A DNA stretch of 64,000 nt from Micromonospora_E sp048060115 (GCF_048060115.1 NZ_JBHMIM010000043.1:1-64000), one strand, 5' to 3'; positions 35,157 to 45,536 are shown, counted from the stretch's first letter. Made by a program: numbers and translations. The notes: generated by a model from the sequence alone, not told the origin.

Positions 35157-35678
35157 GTGGCTTCCGCTTCCACTGAACGCGACACACCGTACCGGCCCGC
35201 CCCGCTGTACCGGGAGCGGCTCCGGCTGCCGTGGTGGTTGTGGGCGGCCACGCTGGGGCTCGCGGCGTTCCTGGCCGCCGAGGTCTGGATGGGCACGGCA
35301 GGCGTACGCGCCTGGCTGCCGTTCACCGTGCTGCCGCCGGTGACCGCGGTGGGCCTGTGGTGGCTGGGCCGGATTCCCGTCCGGGTGACCCTCGACGAGC
35401 TGCAGGTCGACGACGCCCGGTTGCCGCTGCGCTTCGTCGCCGAGGTCGTCGCCCTGGACGCGCAGGGGCGCCGGGAGCTGCTCGGGGTGGCAGCCGACCC
35501 GCTGGCGTTCGTTATCCAGCGCCCGTGGATTCCCGGTGCCGTCCAGATCGTCCTCGACGACCCGGCCGACCCCACGCCGTACTGGGTGGTCAGCACCCGC
35601 GATCCGCAGCGACTCGCCGCCGAGATCCTCCGGGCCCGCGACCAGGCGTCCGTCGGCCCCACCGCGCCGGCCGGCTGA
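35157..35678 (+). CDS. DUF3093 membrane protein
   Basis: A 173-aa protein with a YRPAPLYRERLRLPWWLWAA opening and two adjacent transmembrane helices, followed by a soluble beta-rich domain (IPVRVTLDELQVDDARLPL, YWVVSTRDPQRLAAEI). This is the DUF3093 layout; the role is unknown. It starts with GTG 35157, about 70 nt from the divergent dut start, and its stop directly abuts the stop of the convergent next gene. Same position as Rv2698. Confidence 0.9.
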   Translation: MASASTERDTPYRPAPLYRERLRLPWWLWAATLGLAAFLAAEVWMGTAGVRAWLPFTVLPPVTAVGLWWLGRIPVRVTLDELQVDDARLPLRFVAEVVALDAQGRRELLGVAADPLAFVIQRPWIPGAVQIVLDDPADPTPYWVVSTRDPQRLAAEILRARDQASVGPTAPAG

Positions 35679-36551
35679 TCAGGGACCGATCGCCGGCGGC
35701 TGCGGCGGATGCATCAGGCCCAGGGCCCGACGTTGGGTACGCAGGTCGGCCCGCACCCGGTCGGCGAGTGCCCTGGTCGCCCGCCGGTTGAGGTAGCTGG
35801 CCACCGCGGCACCGGTCAGGAACGGCCCGAGAGTGGTCAGGTTTCGCCCGAACCGGCGCAGTAGCAGCTCGCCGAGCTCGCGGCGGGCGGCGGTGCCGAG
35901 CACCGCGCCCACGCCGACTCCGGGCACCACCGGGTTCACCCCCCGCTGACTCGCCCAGGAATGGATCATGTTCATGGCACGTTCGGCGCCGGTGCCCGGC
36001 ACCGGCACGCCGTACAGCTGATGCAGTTCGCCGACCAGCTTGAGCTCGACGGCGACCACGGCCACGGTCTCGGCCGCGAGTAGGACCGGTGCGGTCAGCA
36101 GGGTCGGAGTGGCCGCCCACTGCACGGCGGAGACGCCGCCGCCGGCGGCGCCGACGCCGGCGCTCACCCGGGCCGCGTTGCGGATCAGCCGCTCGGCCAG
36201 CGCCTCGTCGTCGAGGCCGCGATGGTGGCGGCGTAAGGTGTCCAGGTCGCGGATCGGGACGTACGGGGCGACGTCGGTGACCGCCTGCACCAGCCAGCGC
36301 ATCGCCCCCGCCGGTTTGAACAACTCGCCCACCCCGCGCCCCCGCAGTTGCGCGACGAGTCTGGCCAGCAGGTGCCGCCGCCGTCCAGGATCGACCCCGT
36401 CCCCGGTGAGCTCGGCCACCGTGACCTCGAACCGGTCCGCAGCCAGTTCAGCGGGCCCGTCGGGACATGGCGCTGCCGCTCGCTCGCCGGTGCCGGCGCG
36501 GTCGGGATCCGGGTGGGTCAAGGGGTGCCTCCCGTCGGAGGTGATGAGCAT
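35679..36551 (-). CDS. hypothetical protein with hydrophobic segments
   Basis: A ~290-aa protein. After a polar N-terminal ~40 residues it contains LAARFEV-like helical parts, a repeatedly conserved-looking RRHLLARLVAQLRGRGVGELF helix, and alanine/valine-rich hydrophobic stretches (PTLLTAPVLLAAETVAVVAV and GRNLTTLGPFLTGAAVASYL) that may be membrane-embedded or amphipathic. NRRATRALADRVRADLRTQRR near the end is strongly basic. Family not recognised. ATG 36551 is favoured; the frame is open to GTG 36602. Confidence 0.65.
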   Translation of the reverse strand: MLITSDGRHPLTHPDPDRAGTGERAAAPCPDGPAELAADRFEVTVAELTGDGVDPGRRRHLLARLVAQLRGRGVGELFKPAGAMRWLVQAVTDVAPYVPIRDLDTLRRHHRGLDDEALAERLIRNAARVSAGVGAAGGGVSAVQWAATPTLLTAPVLLAAETVAVVAVELKLVGELHQLYGVPVPGTGAERAMNMIHSWASQRGVNPVVPGVGVGAVLGTAARRELGELLLRRFGRNLTTLGPFLTGAAVASYLNRRATRALADRVRADLRTQRRALGLMHPPQPPAIGP

Positions 36552-36665
36552 GCCCGTTCGAGTCAACCAGGTCTCGGTGTGCCGCGCAGTCGGGTCACGC
36601 ACGGCGACTGCGGCGACCTCGTTGCCGAGGTCGCCGCCTCCCCCCCTCGTTCCCCCTGTTGATCG

Positions 36666-36962
36666 TCAGGTGCACTCGCGACAGATCAGCTCGTTGTTGC
36701 GCTCGACGGCGAGCTGACTGCGGTGATGGACCAGGAAGCAGCGCGCGCAGCGGAACTCGTCCGACTGCATCGGCAGCACCTTGACCGTCAGTTCCTCGTC
36801 CGCCAGGTCGGCACCGGGCAGCTCGAAGCTCTCAGCCACCTCGGCTTCGTCCACGTCCACGGCGCCCGACTGTGAGTCGACGCGCCGTGCCTTGAGCTCC
36901 TCCAGGCTGTCCTCGCCGAGGTCGACCTCGTCGCGACGCGGTGCGTCGTAGTCGGTGGCCAT
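36666..36962 (-). CDS. DUF4193 zinc-binding protein
   Basis: A 98-aa actinobacterial protein (position of Rv2699c). The N-terminus is acidic and flexible (MATDYDAPRRDEVDLGEDSL), and the C-terminus has a zinc site formed by CARC and CREC around HHRSQLAVERNNELI, similar to DksA/TraR-type fingers. Predicted cytoplasmic adaptor; exact function unknown. ATG 36962 is the family-conserved start although the frame is open to 37052. Confidence 0.92.
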   Translation of the reverse strand: MATDYDAPRRDEVDLGEDSLEELKARRVDSQSGAVDVDEAEVAESFELPGADLADEELTVKVLPMQSDEFRCARCFLVHHRSQLAVERNNELICRECT

Positions 36963-37379
36963 CGGTTCACTCTCCCGTATCGGTTCAGTCGCTTCCGGTG
37001 ATAACGCCGGACGACGGTGATTCGGTTCCCATGCGGGCCCTTGTGGGACCACAACCCCGGCAATCGTGCCGTTTTGTGCCGGTTCGTGGCTGCCGCAGGA
37101 AACTCCCCCCGCGAGCGCGGTACCTTACCCTTCCTTGGCCGACGCATGTATACCGCCCTTGTGGGTTTGATGTACGCCCAGACGCCGGAACTTGTTCCCA
37201 ATGTGACTCAGGCGACACGAAGATAGGGGTAGGCACCGGCCGATCATCGTCGGCGCGCCGGCACGAGGAGCTGTTTCCCGCGCCGAACGGACAACCGCTA
37301 ACCTCGGCGGCATACTCGGTAGTCACCGGTGAGGCGTGCCGACGCCCGGCACCGCCACACCTTCGCAGGGGGCCATCTC
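36963..37379. other. 417-nt intergenic region, no gene seen
   Basis: This divergent gap separates the DUF4193 and cei genes. No tRNA, small RNA hairpin of note or protein-coding frame with supporting features was found. It must hold two promoters; near 37191 there is a short palindrome GGAACTTGTTCC and AT-richer sequence towards cei, but no confident -10/-35 pair. Confidence 0.5.
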
Positions 37380-37910
37380 ATGAGCTTTGCGCGCGTACGA
37401 GCGCTCGTCGTGGTCGGCGTTCTGGTCGTCTTCGCCCTGGTCTTCGTCGTCGTCGCGATGGTCCGGGACAGTCAGGGCGGCACCGACACGGTCGTGTCCT
37501 GCCCGGACGGATGGGCGCTGGCCGACGTCCGGCTCCGCGAGGCGAAGGACGTCCGACTCAACGTCTACAACGCCACCGACACCAGCGGACTCGCCGGGAA
37601 CGTCGGCGGCGACCTGGGCAACCGCAACTTCCAGATCGAGGAAGCCGCGAACGACCCGGAGGGCCGCCGGATCGACGACGTGGCCGTGCTGCGGTACGGG
37701 CCGAAGGGAGTCGGCTCGGCCCACCTGATGCGGGCCTACTTCCTCGACCAGGCCGCGACGGAGTACGACCCGGCCCGGGAGGACGACATCATCGATGTGG
37801 TGATCGGCAACGGGTTCCGTCAGTTGGCCACCACGACCGAGGTCAACCAGTCGCTGGCCGCCCTCGGCAAGCCGGTGCTTCCGCCACAGACCTGCGCCGC
37901 CCCACAGTAG
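37380..37910 (+). CDS. cei: envelope integrity protein Cei-like, LytR_C domain
   Basis: A 176-aa membrane-anchored protein: one N-terminal transmembrane helix (LVVVGVLVVFALVFVVVAMV), then an extracytoplasmic LytR C-terminal-type domain (DVRLNVYNATDTSGLAGNVG, VLRYGPKGVGSAHLMRAYFL). In mycobacteria the same gene position (Rv2700) encodes the envelope-integrity factor Cei. It probably binds cell-wall material outside the membrane. A tandem 18-bp duplication spans its stop codon, so a second in-frame TAG follows; a strong terminator overlaps the repeat. Confidence 0.87.
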   Translation: MSFARVRALVVVGVLVVFALVFVVVAMVRDSQGGTDTVVSCPDGWALADVRLREAKDVRLNVYNATDTSGLAGNVGGDLGNRNFQIEEAANDPEGRRIDDVAVLRYGPKGVGSAHLMRAYFLDQAATEYDPAREDDIIDVVIGNGFRQLATTTEVNQSLAALGKPVLPPQTCAAPQ

Positions 37911-37936
37911 CCGCCCGGCCCACAGTAGCCGCCCGG
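37901..37936. repeat. 18-bp tandem duplication spanning the cei stop
   Basis: CCCACAGTAGCCGCCCGG occurs twice in direct succession (37901-37918 and 37919-37936). Each unit contains a TAG in the same frame, so the protein end is unchanged. The second copy's end forms the start of the terminator stem. Confidence 0.85.
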
Positions 37937-37959
37937 CCCGGTGATCCCGGGCCGGGCGG
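37929..37959. terminator. strong terminator hairpin after cei
   Basis: A perfect 13-bp GC stem (CCGCCCGGCCCGG with its complement) with a 5-nt loop TGATC, between convergent cei and suhB. Confidence 0.8.
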
Positions 37960-38016
37960 GTGATCCCGGGTCGCGGTCACGGCCCACCGGCCGCGGTCAC
38001 GGCCGCCCGACTGTGG

Positions 38017-38832
38017 TCACGGCCCACCGGCGGCGTCCAGCCTGATCAGCTGCTCCTGCAGGGCCGGGAACAGCGCCGGGGGTGCGGCCACCACCATGTC
38101 CGACCCGACCGGCGCGGCGCCCAACCCGGTGACCAGCAGGCCGGCCTCTGCGGCCACCAGGCCACCGGCCGCGTGGTCCCACAGGTTCAGGCCTTTCTCG
38201 TAGTAGACGTCGACCTGCCCTTCGGCAGCCAGACAGAGATCCAGCGCCGCTGCTCCGAATCGGCGGATGTCCCGTACCTTCGACATCAGGCCCACGAGCA
38301 CCCGCGCCTGGTGCACCCGCCGGGCCGCGTCGTAGCCGAACCCCGTGGCGACCAGGGCCTGCGCCAGGTCGGTCTGGGCCGACCCGTGCAGTCGCTCGCC
38401 GTCGCGAAACGCGCCGCCGCCGACGGTGGCGGTCCATTCCGCCCCGGTGGCGGCGTTTCGCACCACCCCGGCGACCACCCGGCCGTTCACCTCCGCCGCC
38501 AGCGACACGGCGTAGTTCGGCAGCCCGTACAGGTAGTTCACCGTGCCGTCGATCGGGTCGAGGATCCAGCGCACCCGGGCCGGTGCCGCCGGCACCGCGT
38601 CGCCGTACTCCTCTCCCAGCACGGCGTCGTCCGGACGCAGTTCACGCAGCGCCGCGACGACCTGACGCTCGACGGCGCGGTCGGCGGCGGTCACCACGTC
38701 GGTGGCGGTGCTCTTGGTCGCCAGCCCGGAGACCCCGGCCAGTCGCATCTCGCCCGCGGTGCGTGCCGCCTCTCGCGCCACCTCGACCGCGATCTTCATC
38801 AGCTCGGCCGGATCCGGTTCCTGCTCAGTCAT
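38017..38832 (-). CDS. suhB: inositol monophosphatase family protein (SuhB)
   Basis: A 271-aa Mg-dependent phosphatase. Metal ligands are in GEEYG, DPIDGTVNYLYGLPNYAVS and LWDHAAGGLVAAEAG; SGLATKSTATDVVTAADRAVE is the conserved opening. It hydrolyses inositol-1-phosphate or related sugar phosphates, supplying inositol for phosphatidylinositol lipids. It lies between cei and sigA on the opposite strand, as Rv2701c does in mycobacteria. Confidence 0.92.
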   Translation of the reverse strand: MTEQEPDPAELMKIAVEVAREAARTAGEMRLAGVSGLATKSTATDVVTAADRAVERQVVAALRELRPDDAVLGEEYGDAVPAAPARVRWILDPIDGTVNYLYGLPNYAVSLAAEVNGRVVAGVVRNAATGAEWTATVGGGAFRDGERLHGSAQTDLAQALVATGFGYDAARRVHQARVLVGLMSKVRDIRRFGAAALDLCLAAEGQVDVYYEKGLNLWDHAAGGLVAAEAGLLVTGLGAAPVGSDMVVAAPPALFPALQEQLIRLDAAGGP

Positions 38833-39126
38833 GCCCCCCCCTGTCGCCCATCAGCCGGGTGGTCAGGGACAATCACCCGTACGGCAGGGGTAACATCCTG
38901 TCAAAGTCTACGTTCGGCCCATGTCGGTGGCCCCGACCGGCGGCGGCGCGCACGTGGCGGGATGATCCCCGCAAACGGCGTTACAATTCACGCCTGCCCT
39001 CGTGTCACGGTTCACCGGCCCGGCCGATGTAGCGTCACGGGGGTCACACAATCACAACCGGCACGTCGCTCCGCGCTGCGGTGGCCGGTCCGGCCGTGCT
39101 CGATCATCGCCTCCGGAAGGTCATTC
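38833..39126. other. divergent suhB-sigA intergenic region
   Basis: A 294-nt gap that must contain the sigA promoter(s). AT-richer patches occur around 38890-38920 (TCAAAGTCTACGTTCGG) and 38977-39000, but I cannot assign boxes with confidence and see no coding frame with support. GGAAGG precedes the sigA start. Confidence 0.45.
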
Positions 39127-40803
<1,677 letters not shown>

Positions 40804-41044
40804 CCGGATTGTTCAACCCAATGTGTAACTTTGATCACTTGGCGTCCATCAAACCCAGGTCATCGCGGCTTTACTCGGCGGTGATCGTTGACGTGGCACC
40901 CTTGGTGCACGGCACACTGTTGCTAACAGGTGTGAGCCCGGTCCCCCGGGGGCACATCGGGAAGGCGGGAACCCCCGCTGGTGTTGGACCATGGGTGACA
41001 GACCGAAGAGTGTGTTCATCGGTGACGACCAGAGGAGGAAGGCG
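40804..41044. other. intergenic region after sigA
   Basis: A 241-nt gap holding the promoter for the small DUF7455 gene. A TTGACG at 40887-40892 is a possible -35 box. A short palindrome (GTCCCCCGGGGGC near 40948) is seen. No gene was recognised here, and no classic sigA terminator. Confidence 0.4.
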
Positions 41045-41275
41045 ATGACCCCGACTCTCACGCCTCCGGAGACGGTGGATGTCCTAAGCGCCGATGAACG
41101 GTGCGACCGGTGCAACGCGGCCGGCAAACTACGGGTGACCCTGGCGGGCGGCAGTGAACTGGTGTTCTGCGGACACCACGCGAACAAGTACGCCGACGAT
41201 CTGGTGAAGATCGCGGTCCAGTTCAAGGCCGACCCTGAGTTCACCTGGCGTGGCGCCGATCTGATGGCCAACTGA
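41045..41275 (+). CDS. DUF7455 zinc-finger-like protein
   Basis: A 76-aa protein starting at ATG 41045 behind GAGGAGGAAGG. CDRCNAAGKLRVTL and VFCGHHANKYADDLVKIAVQ form a compact Cys/His metal site typical of this small actinobacterial family found beside sigA. Function unknown; possibly a transcription accessory factor given the location. A strong terminator follows. Confidence 0.88.
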   Translation: MTPTLTPPETVDVLSADERCDRCNAAGKLRVTLAGGSELVFCGHHANKYADDLVKIAVQFKADPEFTWRGADLMAN

Positions 41276-41296
41276 CGACACGTACCACCAATAGCG

Positions 41297-41329
41297 ACGG
41301 CCGGGAGCCCAGACTGGGCTCCCGGCCGT
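41297..41329. terminator. strong intrinsic terminator hairpin
   Basis: ACGGCCGGGAGCCCA pairs perfectly with TGGGCTCCCGGCCGT (15 bp) across a 3-nt GAC loop, 22 nt after the DUF7455 gene. Confidence 0.85.
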
Positions 41330-41448
41330 AACTGTGTCCGCGGCCGTCTGCCGTCGATCTGCCTGCCGGGCGTACGCCTCCGTCGACGGTGATGCCTGGC
41401 GTCCCGCCCGCCCAGAAGACCTGCGGCCGGCCGGCGCGAAGCAGGCTG

Positions 41449-41512
41449 TTCAACAAACTGGTTGTGAACCTTCCCGGTCTCGACTAACCTGGTTTTCAAC
41501 CAGATTGTTGAA
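41449..41512 (+). promoter_or_regulatory. paired ArsR-type operator sites
   Basis: Two sites share the pattern TTCAAC-N6-GTTG-(TG)-AA: TTCAAC...GTTGTGAA at 41449-41468 and the perfect TTCAAC...GTTGAA at 41495-41512, 46 nt apart. The second ends 16 nt before the ArsR start. An overlapping inverted repeat CTGGTT-TTC-AACCAG spans 41489-41503. AT-richer sequence around them suits a promoter. Binding by the following ArsR protein is inferred from position and symmetry. Confidence 0.65.
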
Positions 41513-41528
41513 TAAGAGGGGTCACCGA

Positions 41529-41933
41529 GTGAGTGAGGATCAACTGTCCCGGGTCTTCGCGGCGCTGGCCGACCCGACCCGGCGGGGCATCGTCTCCCGG
41601 CTGGCCGCCGGGGACGCCACCGTCAGCCAGCTGGCCGCACCGTACGACGTCTCCGTGCAGGCCGTCTCCAAACACATCAAGGTCCTCACCGACGCTGGCC
41701 TGGTGACCCAGACCCGGGACGCCCAACGGCGCCCGTGCCACCTCGAAGCCGAGGTCCTGGACCTGATGACGCGATGGATCGAGCGGTACCGCCGGCAGGC
41801 CGAGGAGCGGTTCGGCCGGCTCGACGCGGTACTCGCCGCGATGGACGACGACAACCTGGCCTCGACACGGGTACCCGACGCGGGGCCTGCCAACCACGGC
41901 CCGGACAACCAGCACCGACAGGGAGCAGCGTGA
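41529..41933 (+). CDS. ArsR-family transcriptional repressor
   Basis: A 134-aa winged-helix repressor. DQLSRVFAALADPTRRGIVS is the family opening, VSQLAAPYDVSVQAVSKHIK the HTH recognition part, and LTDAGLVTQTRDAQRRPCHL the wing. No arsenite-type CxC metal site is present, so it belongs to the non-metal subgroup that pairs with SRPBCC proteins. GTG 41529 follows GAGGGG. The stop overlaps the next start (TGATGA), so the two form an operon with operator-like sites upstream. Confidence 0.92.
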   Translation: MSEDQLSRVFAALADPTRRGIVSRLAAGDATVSQLAAPYDVSVQAVSKHIKVLTDAGLVTQTRDAQRRPCHLEAEVLDLMTRWIERYRRQAEERFGRLDAVLAAMDDDNLASTRVPDAGPANHGPDNQHRQGAA

Positions 41934-42433
41934 TGAACAGCACCGCTACCAACCAGACTCGGATCGAAGTCGACCCCGACCTGCCGACGATCCGCATCAT
42001 CCGGGACTTCGCCGCCCCGAGGGACCGGGTGTTCCGCGCCTGGATCGACCCGGAACTGGCTGCCCGATGGCTCGGACCCAGAAACCTGCAGGTGCGGATC
42101 GAGCGCTGGGAGGGCCGCACCGGTGGCGGCTACCGCTACACGAACTGGCGCGACGGGCAGCAGATCGCCAGCTTCTACGGATCGTTCCACGAGGTGCGGC
42201 CGGCCGAACGGCTCGTGCAGACCTTCACCTACGACGGCTACCCGGACGGGGTCAGCCTGGAGACCGCCGTGTTCGAGGATCTGCCCGACGGCGGGACCCG
42301 CGTCACGGTGCTGTCGCTGGTCGAGACCCTGACCGCCCGCGACCAGATGCTGGTTAGCGGGATGGAGCACGGCGTCCGCGAGGGATACGACAAGCTCGAC
42401 GAGCTACTCGGCACCGAACACGGGAGCCACTAG
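41933..42433 (+). CDS. SRPBCC (AHSA1-type) protein
   Basis: A 166-aa START-like/AHSA1 domain protein with a hydrophobic cavity for an unknown ligand. IRIIRDFAAPRDRVFRAWID, ARWLGPRN, GGYRYTNW and FHEVRPAERLVQTFTYDG are typical of the group. In many actinomycetes an ArsR repressor and an AHSA1 protein form such an operon; the ligand and process are unknown. It is translationally coupled to the repressor gene. Confidence 0.9.
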   Translation: MNSTATNQTRIEVDPDLPTIRIIRDFAAPRDRVFRAWIDPELAARWLGPRNLQVRIERWEGRTGGGYRYTNWRDGQQIASFYGSFHEVRPAERLVQTFTYDGYPDGVSLETAVFEDLPDGGTRVTVLSLVETLTARDQMLVSGMEHGVREGYDKLDELLGTEHGSH

Positions 42434-42481
42434 CCGCCCGGCGGTGGTCGGCGGCGACACAGCGGACGCGACGACTCCCGC

Positions 42482-44230
42482 TCACAGCGACTGCACCATC
42501 GCGATCCGCTCCTCCAACTGCTCGATGGTCGCCTGCGCACTCGGGGGACCACCGCACCGGCGGCGCAGCTCGGCGTGAATCTTGCCGTGCGGCAGGCCGG
42601 TCCGGTGGTGATGGGCGGCCACCAGCGCGTTGAGCTGTCGACGCAGCGTGATCCGCCGCTCCCCTGCCGTCGGCAGACGTTGCGGCTGGCGGGCGGCGGG
42701 CACCGGTTGCTCCGGCGACCGGTCCCGCCGCCGCGCGGCGACCTGTTCGGCCTGCCGGCGGTTGAGCAACGTCGCGACCTGGTCGGCGGTGAGCAGGCCA
42801 GGCAGCCCGAGGTACTCCTCCTCCTCGGCCGTGCCGGCCTGCGCACCGGTGCCGAACGAAGCGCCGTCGAAGATCACCTGGTCGAGCTCGGCCGTGGCCG
42901 ACAACGCCTCGAACCGCTTTTCCAGCTCCCCGCTCGCCTGCTCGGAGCGCTGGGCGCGCTCCAACAGGTCGTCGTCGAAGCCCTCGCGCTTCTTGGCCGC
43001 ACCCAGCACGTGGTCGCGCTCGGCCTCCATCTCACTGGCCAGCCCGAGCAGGTGCGGCACGCTGGGCACGAAGACCGTCGCGGTCTCGCCGGGGCGGCGG
43101 GCCCGGACGAACCGGCCGATCGCCTGGGCGAAGTACAGCGGGGTGGAGGCACTGGTCGCGTAGACCCCCACCGCCAACCGGGGAATGTCCACCCCTTCGG
43201 AGACCATCCGCACCGCCACCAGCCACCGTTGGGTGGAATCGGCGAACGAGGCGATGCGCGCCGAGGCACCGGCGTCGTCGGAGAGGACCACCACGGCCTT
43301 CTCACCGGTGATCCGCTCGAGCAACCGGGCGTACGAACGGGCCGCCGCCTGGTCACTGGCGATCGCCAGGCCGCCGGCGTCGGTCATTCCGCCCGCCCGC
43401 AGTACGCTGAGTCGCGCGTCGGCTGCCCGCAGCACCGCCGGCATCCAGTCCCCTGCCGGGTCCAGTGCGGTGCGCCAGGCCTGCGCCACCAGATCCTGGG
43501 TCATCGGTTCGCCCAGCCGGGCGGCCAGTTCGTCACCGGCGCTGGTCCGCCACCGGGTCTCCCCCGAGTACGCCAGGAACAACACCGGCCGGACCACCCC
43601 GTCGCGCAGCGCGTCGGAGTAGCCGTAGGTGCTGTCCGCCCGCGACCGGGGCAGCCCGTCACCGCCGGCCTCGTAGCGGACGAACGGAATCGGGTTGTCG
43701 TCGGAGCGGAACGGGGTACCGGTCAGCATCAGCCGGCGGACCGCCGGCTCGAAGGCGGCCTTGATCCCGTCGCCCCACGTCCGTGAGTCACCGGCGTGGT
43801 GGATCTCGTCGAGGATGACCAGGGTCCGCCGGGTCATCGTCCGTCGCCGGTGCACCTGGGGTGCCATCCCGACCTGGGCGTAGGTCACCACCGCACCGTG
43901 GAAGTCGGCCGACGAGTGCAGGTCGGCGTTGCGGAACGCGGCGTCGAGCTGGATGCCGACCCGTCCGGCCGCCACCGCCCACTGGGTCTTCAGGTGCTCG
44001 GTGGGCGCGACCACGGTCACCGCTTCGACGGTCCCGTCGGCGAGCAGCTCGGCCGCTATCCGCAGGGCGAAGGTCGTCTTGCCCGCACCCGGCGTCGCGA
44101 CCGCGAGGAAGTCCTCGGTCCGGCGCCGCAGGTACTCCACCAGTGCCCGTCGCTGCCAACCGCGCAGCGCCGGAAACGTGTCGACCCTCGGCAGGGTGGT
44201 CGGCACGCGTACCCCTTTCTCGATGGCCAT
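42482..44230 (-). CDS. superfamily 2 DEAD/DEAH-box helicase
   Basis: A 582-aa helicase. Q/motif I region: RGWQRRALVEYLRR then ATPGAGKTTFALRI (Walker A), VVAPTEHLKTQW (Ia), ILDEIHHAG (II), MLTGTPFRSD (III), and C-terminal RecA-like motifs VRMVSEGVDIPRLAVGV (V) and QAIGRFVRAR (VI). The tail of ~180 residues is partly coiled coil and ends with RRQLNALVAAHHHRTGLPHG, a segment seen in actinobacterial RadD-like/UvrB-like helicases. It probably remodels DNA or RNA in repair; substrate unknown. It is preceded on the same strand by the DUF3039 gene. Confidence 0.88.
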   Translation of the reverse strand: MAIEKGVRVPTTLPRVDTFPALRGWQRRALVEYLRRRTEDFLAVATPGAGKTTFALRIAAELLADGTVEAVTVVAPTEHLKTQWAVAAGRVGIQLDAAFRNADLHSSADFHGAVVTYAQVGMAPQVHRRRTMTRRTLVILDEIHHAGDSRTWGDGIKAAFEPAVRRLMLTGTPFRSDDNPIPFVRYEAGGDGLPRSRADSTYGYSDALRDGVVRPVLFLAYSGETRWRTSAGDELAARLGEPMTQDLVAQAWRTALDPAGDWMPAVLRAADARLSVLRAGGMTDAGGLAIASDQAAARSYARLLERITGEKAVVVLSDDAGASARIASFADSTQRWLVAVRMVSEGVDIPRLAVGVYATSASTPLYFAQAIGRFVRARRPGETATVFVPSVPHLLGLASEMEAERDHVLGAAKKREGFDDDLLERAQRSEQASGELEKRFEALSATAELDQVIFDGASFGTGAQAGTAEEEEYLGLPGLLTADQVATLLNRRQAEQVAARRRDRSPEQPVPAARQPQRLPTAGERRITLRRQLNALVAAHHHRTGLPHGKIHAELRRRCGGPPSAQATIEQLEERIAMVQSL

Positions 44231-44278
44231 GAAAAGGCCCTCGCGGCCGGTGGACGCGAAGGCCGATCGGGCGTCTGC

Positions 44279-44497
44279 TCAGCGAGCCATCGACTCGTAG
44301 ATCTCCTTGCAGCGCGGGCAGACCGGAGATCCGGGCTTTGGCGTACGGGTGACCGGGAAGCGTTCGCCGCAGAGCGCGATCACGAAGGTGCCCATGACGG
44401 CACTCTCAGCGATCTTCTCTTTTCGGACGTAATGGAACATCTCCGGACCGGTGTCGGCATCCTTGACCTCGGGACGCTCAAGAACCTCGGTACTCAC
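44279..44497 (-). CDS. DUF3039 zinc-binding protein
   Basis: A 72-aa actinobacterial protein starting at GTG 44497 after GGAGGTGGGAG. MFHYVRKEKIAESAVMGTFV is the family signature, and CGERF with CPRCKEIYES supplies a three- or four-cysteine metal site. No function is established. It is upstream of the helicase on the same strand with 48 nt between and likely co-transcribed. Confidence 0.9.
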   Translation of the reverse strand: MSTEVLERPEVKDADTGPEMFHYVRKEKIAESAVMGTFVIALCGERFPVTRTPKPGSPVCPRCKEIYESMAR

Positions 44498-44588
44498 GTC
44501 GTCTCCCACCTCCAGGCTGAGAGTCTGGCATTTCGCGGCGTACGGGTCCACCGTCCGGCACGCCCGTCCGCCCCGTACCGTTGTGATC

Positions 44589-45536
44589 ATGGCTGATAAC
44601 GCAGGCCGTACCGGCCCGTTGCACTACGACATCCAGTACGGCGCCGAGGTAGCCGACGCCCGCCGGGACGGACGGGCCATCGTCGCCCTGGAAAGCACCA
44701 TCATCGCACACGGGCTGCCCCGTCCCGACAACCTGCGCGTGGCCCGCGAGATCGAGTCGACGGTCCGGGCCACCGGCGCGGTGCCAGCCACCATCGGCAT
44801 GATCGGCGGACGCCTGGTGGTCGGCCTGGACGACACGGAGCTCCGTCACCTCGCGGACTCCGACTCGGTGGCCAAACTCTCCGCCCGGGATCTGGCCCTG
44901 GCCGCCGCGACCGGCGCGGACGGGGCGACGACCGTCGCCGCCACCAGCGCGGTGGCGGCCGCGGCGGGCATCGACGTCTTCGCCACCGGCGGGCTCGGCG
45001 GGGTGCACCGGGAGGCGGCGCAGACCTTCGACGAGTCGGCCGACCTGGTCACCCTGGCCCGTACGCCGATCACCGTGGTCTGCGCGGGGGTCAAGTCTAT
45101 CCTGGACGTGGCGGCCACCCTGGAACGGTTGGAGACACTCGGCGTCGCGGTGGCCGGCTTCCGGTCCCACCAATTCCCCGGCTTCTTCATCACCGACAGC
45201 GGGTACGCACTCGACTGGTCGCTGGACTCCGCGCAGCAGATCGCCGAGGTCATCCACGCCCGCCGCCGCCACGGCGTCGGCGACGGCGCGCTGGTGGTGG
45301 CCAACCCGCTGCCGCCCGAGGAGCAGCTGGACCCGGCGCTGCACGATGCCACCCTGGCCACCGGGCTGGCCCGGATGGCCGAGGCGGGCATCACCGGCAA
45401 GGCGGTGACGCCCTTCCTGCTCGCCCACTTCCACTCCGCCACCCGCGGCGCCAGCCTGGCGGTGAACGTCCGGATCATCCTGCGCAACGCCGAACTCGCC
45501 GGTCGCATCGCGGTCGCCGCCGCCCAAGCCGGGTGA
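44589..45536 (+). CDS. psuG: pseudouridine-5'-phosphate glycosidase
   Basis: A 315-aa enzyme cleaving pseudouridine-5'-phosphate to uracil and ribose-5-phosphate. ALESTIIAHGLPRPDNLR carries the conserved glutamate, TTVAATSAVAAAAGIDVFAT and GGLGGVHREA the metal/phosphate region, and VCAGVKSILD the lysine that forms a Schiff base in the family. The ATG at 44589 matches family length. The stop overlaps the start of the kinase gene (GTGA), forming a two-gene pseudouridine catabolic operon. Confidence 0.95.
   Translation: MADNAGRTGPLHYDIQYGAEVADARRDGRAIVALESTIIAHGLPRPDNLRVAREIESTVRATGAVPATIGMIGGRLVVGLDDTELRHLADSDSVAKLSARDLALAAATGADGATTVAATSAVAAAAGIDVFATGGLGGVHREAAQTFDESADLVTLARTPITVVCAGVKSILDVAATLERLETLGVAVAGFRSHQFPGFFITDSGYALDWSLDSAQQIAEVIHARRRHGVGDGALVVANPLPPEEQLDPALHDATLATGLARMAEAGITGKAVTPFLLAHFHSATRGASLAVNVRIILRNAELAGRIAVAAAQAG

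Noticed and set aside
36963..37379. Possible tRNA or small RNA gene in the long DUF4193-cei gap
   Set aside because: No T-loop GGTTCRANTCC, no acceptor-stem pairing and no strong hairpin was found.
37960..39126. Long N-terminal extension of SigA over suhB
   Set aside because: It reads antisense to suhB; the HrdB-type start at GTG 39127 has a ribosome site and matches family length.
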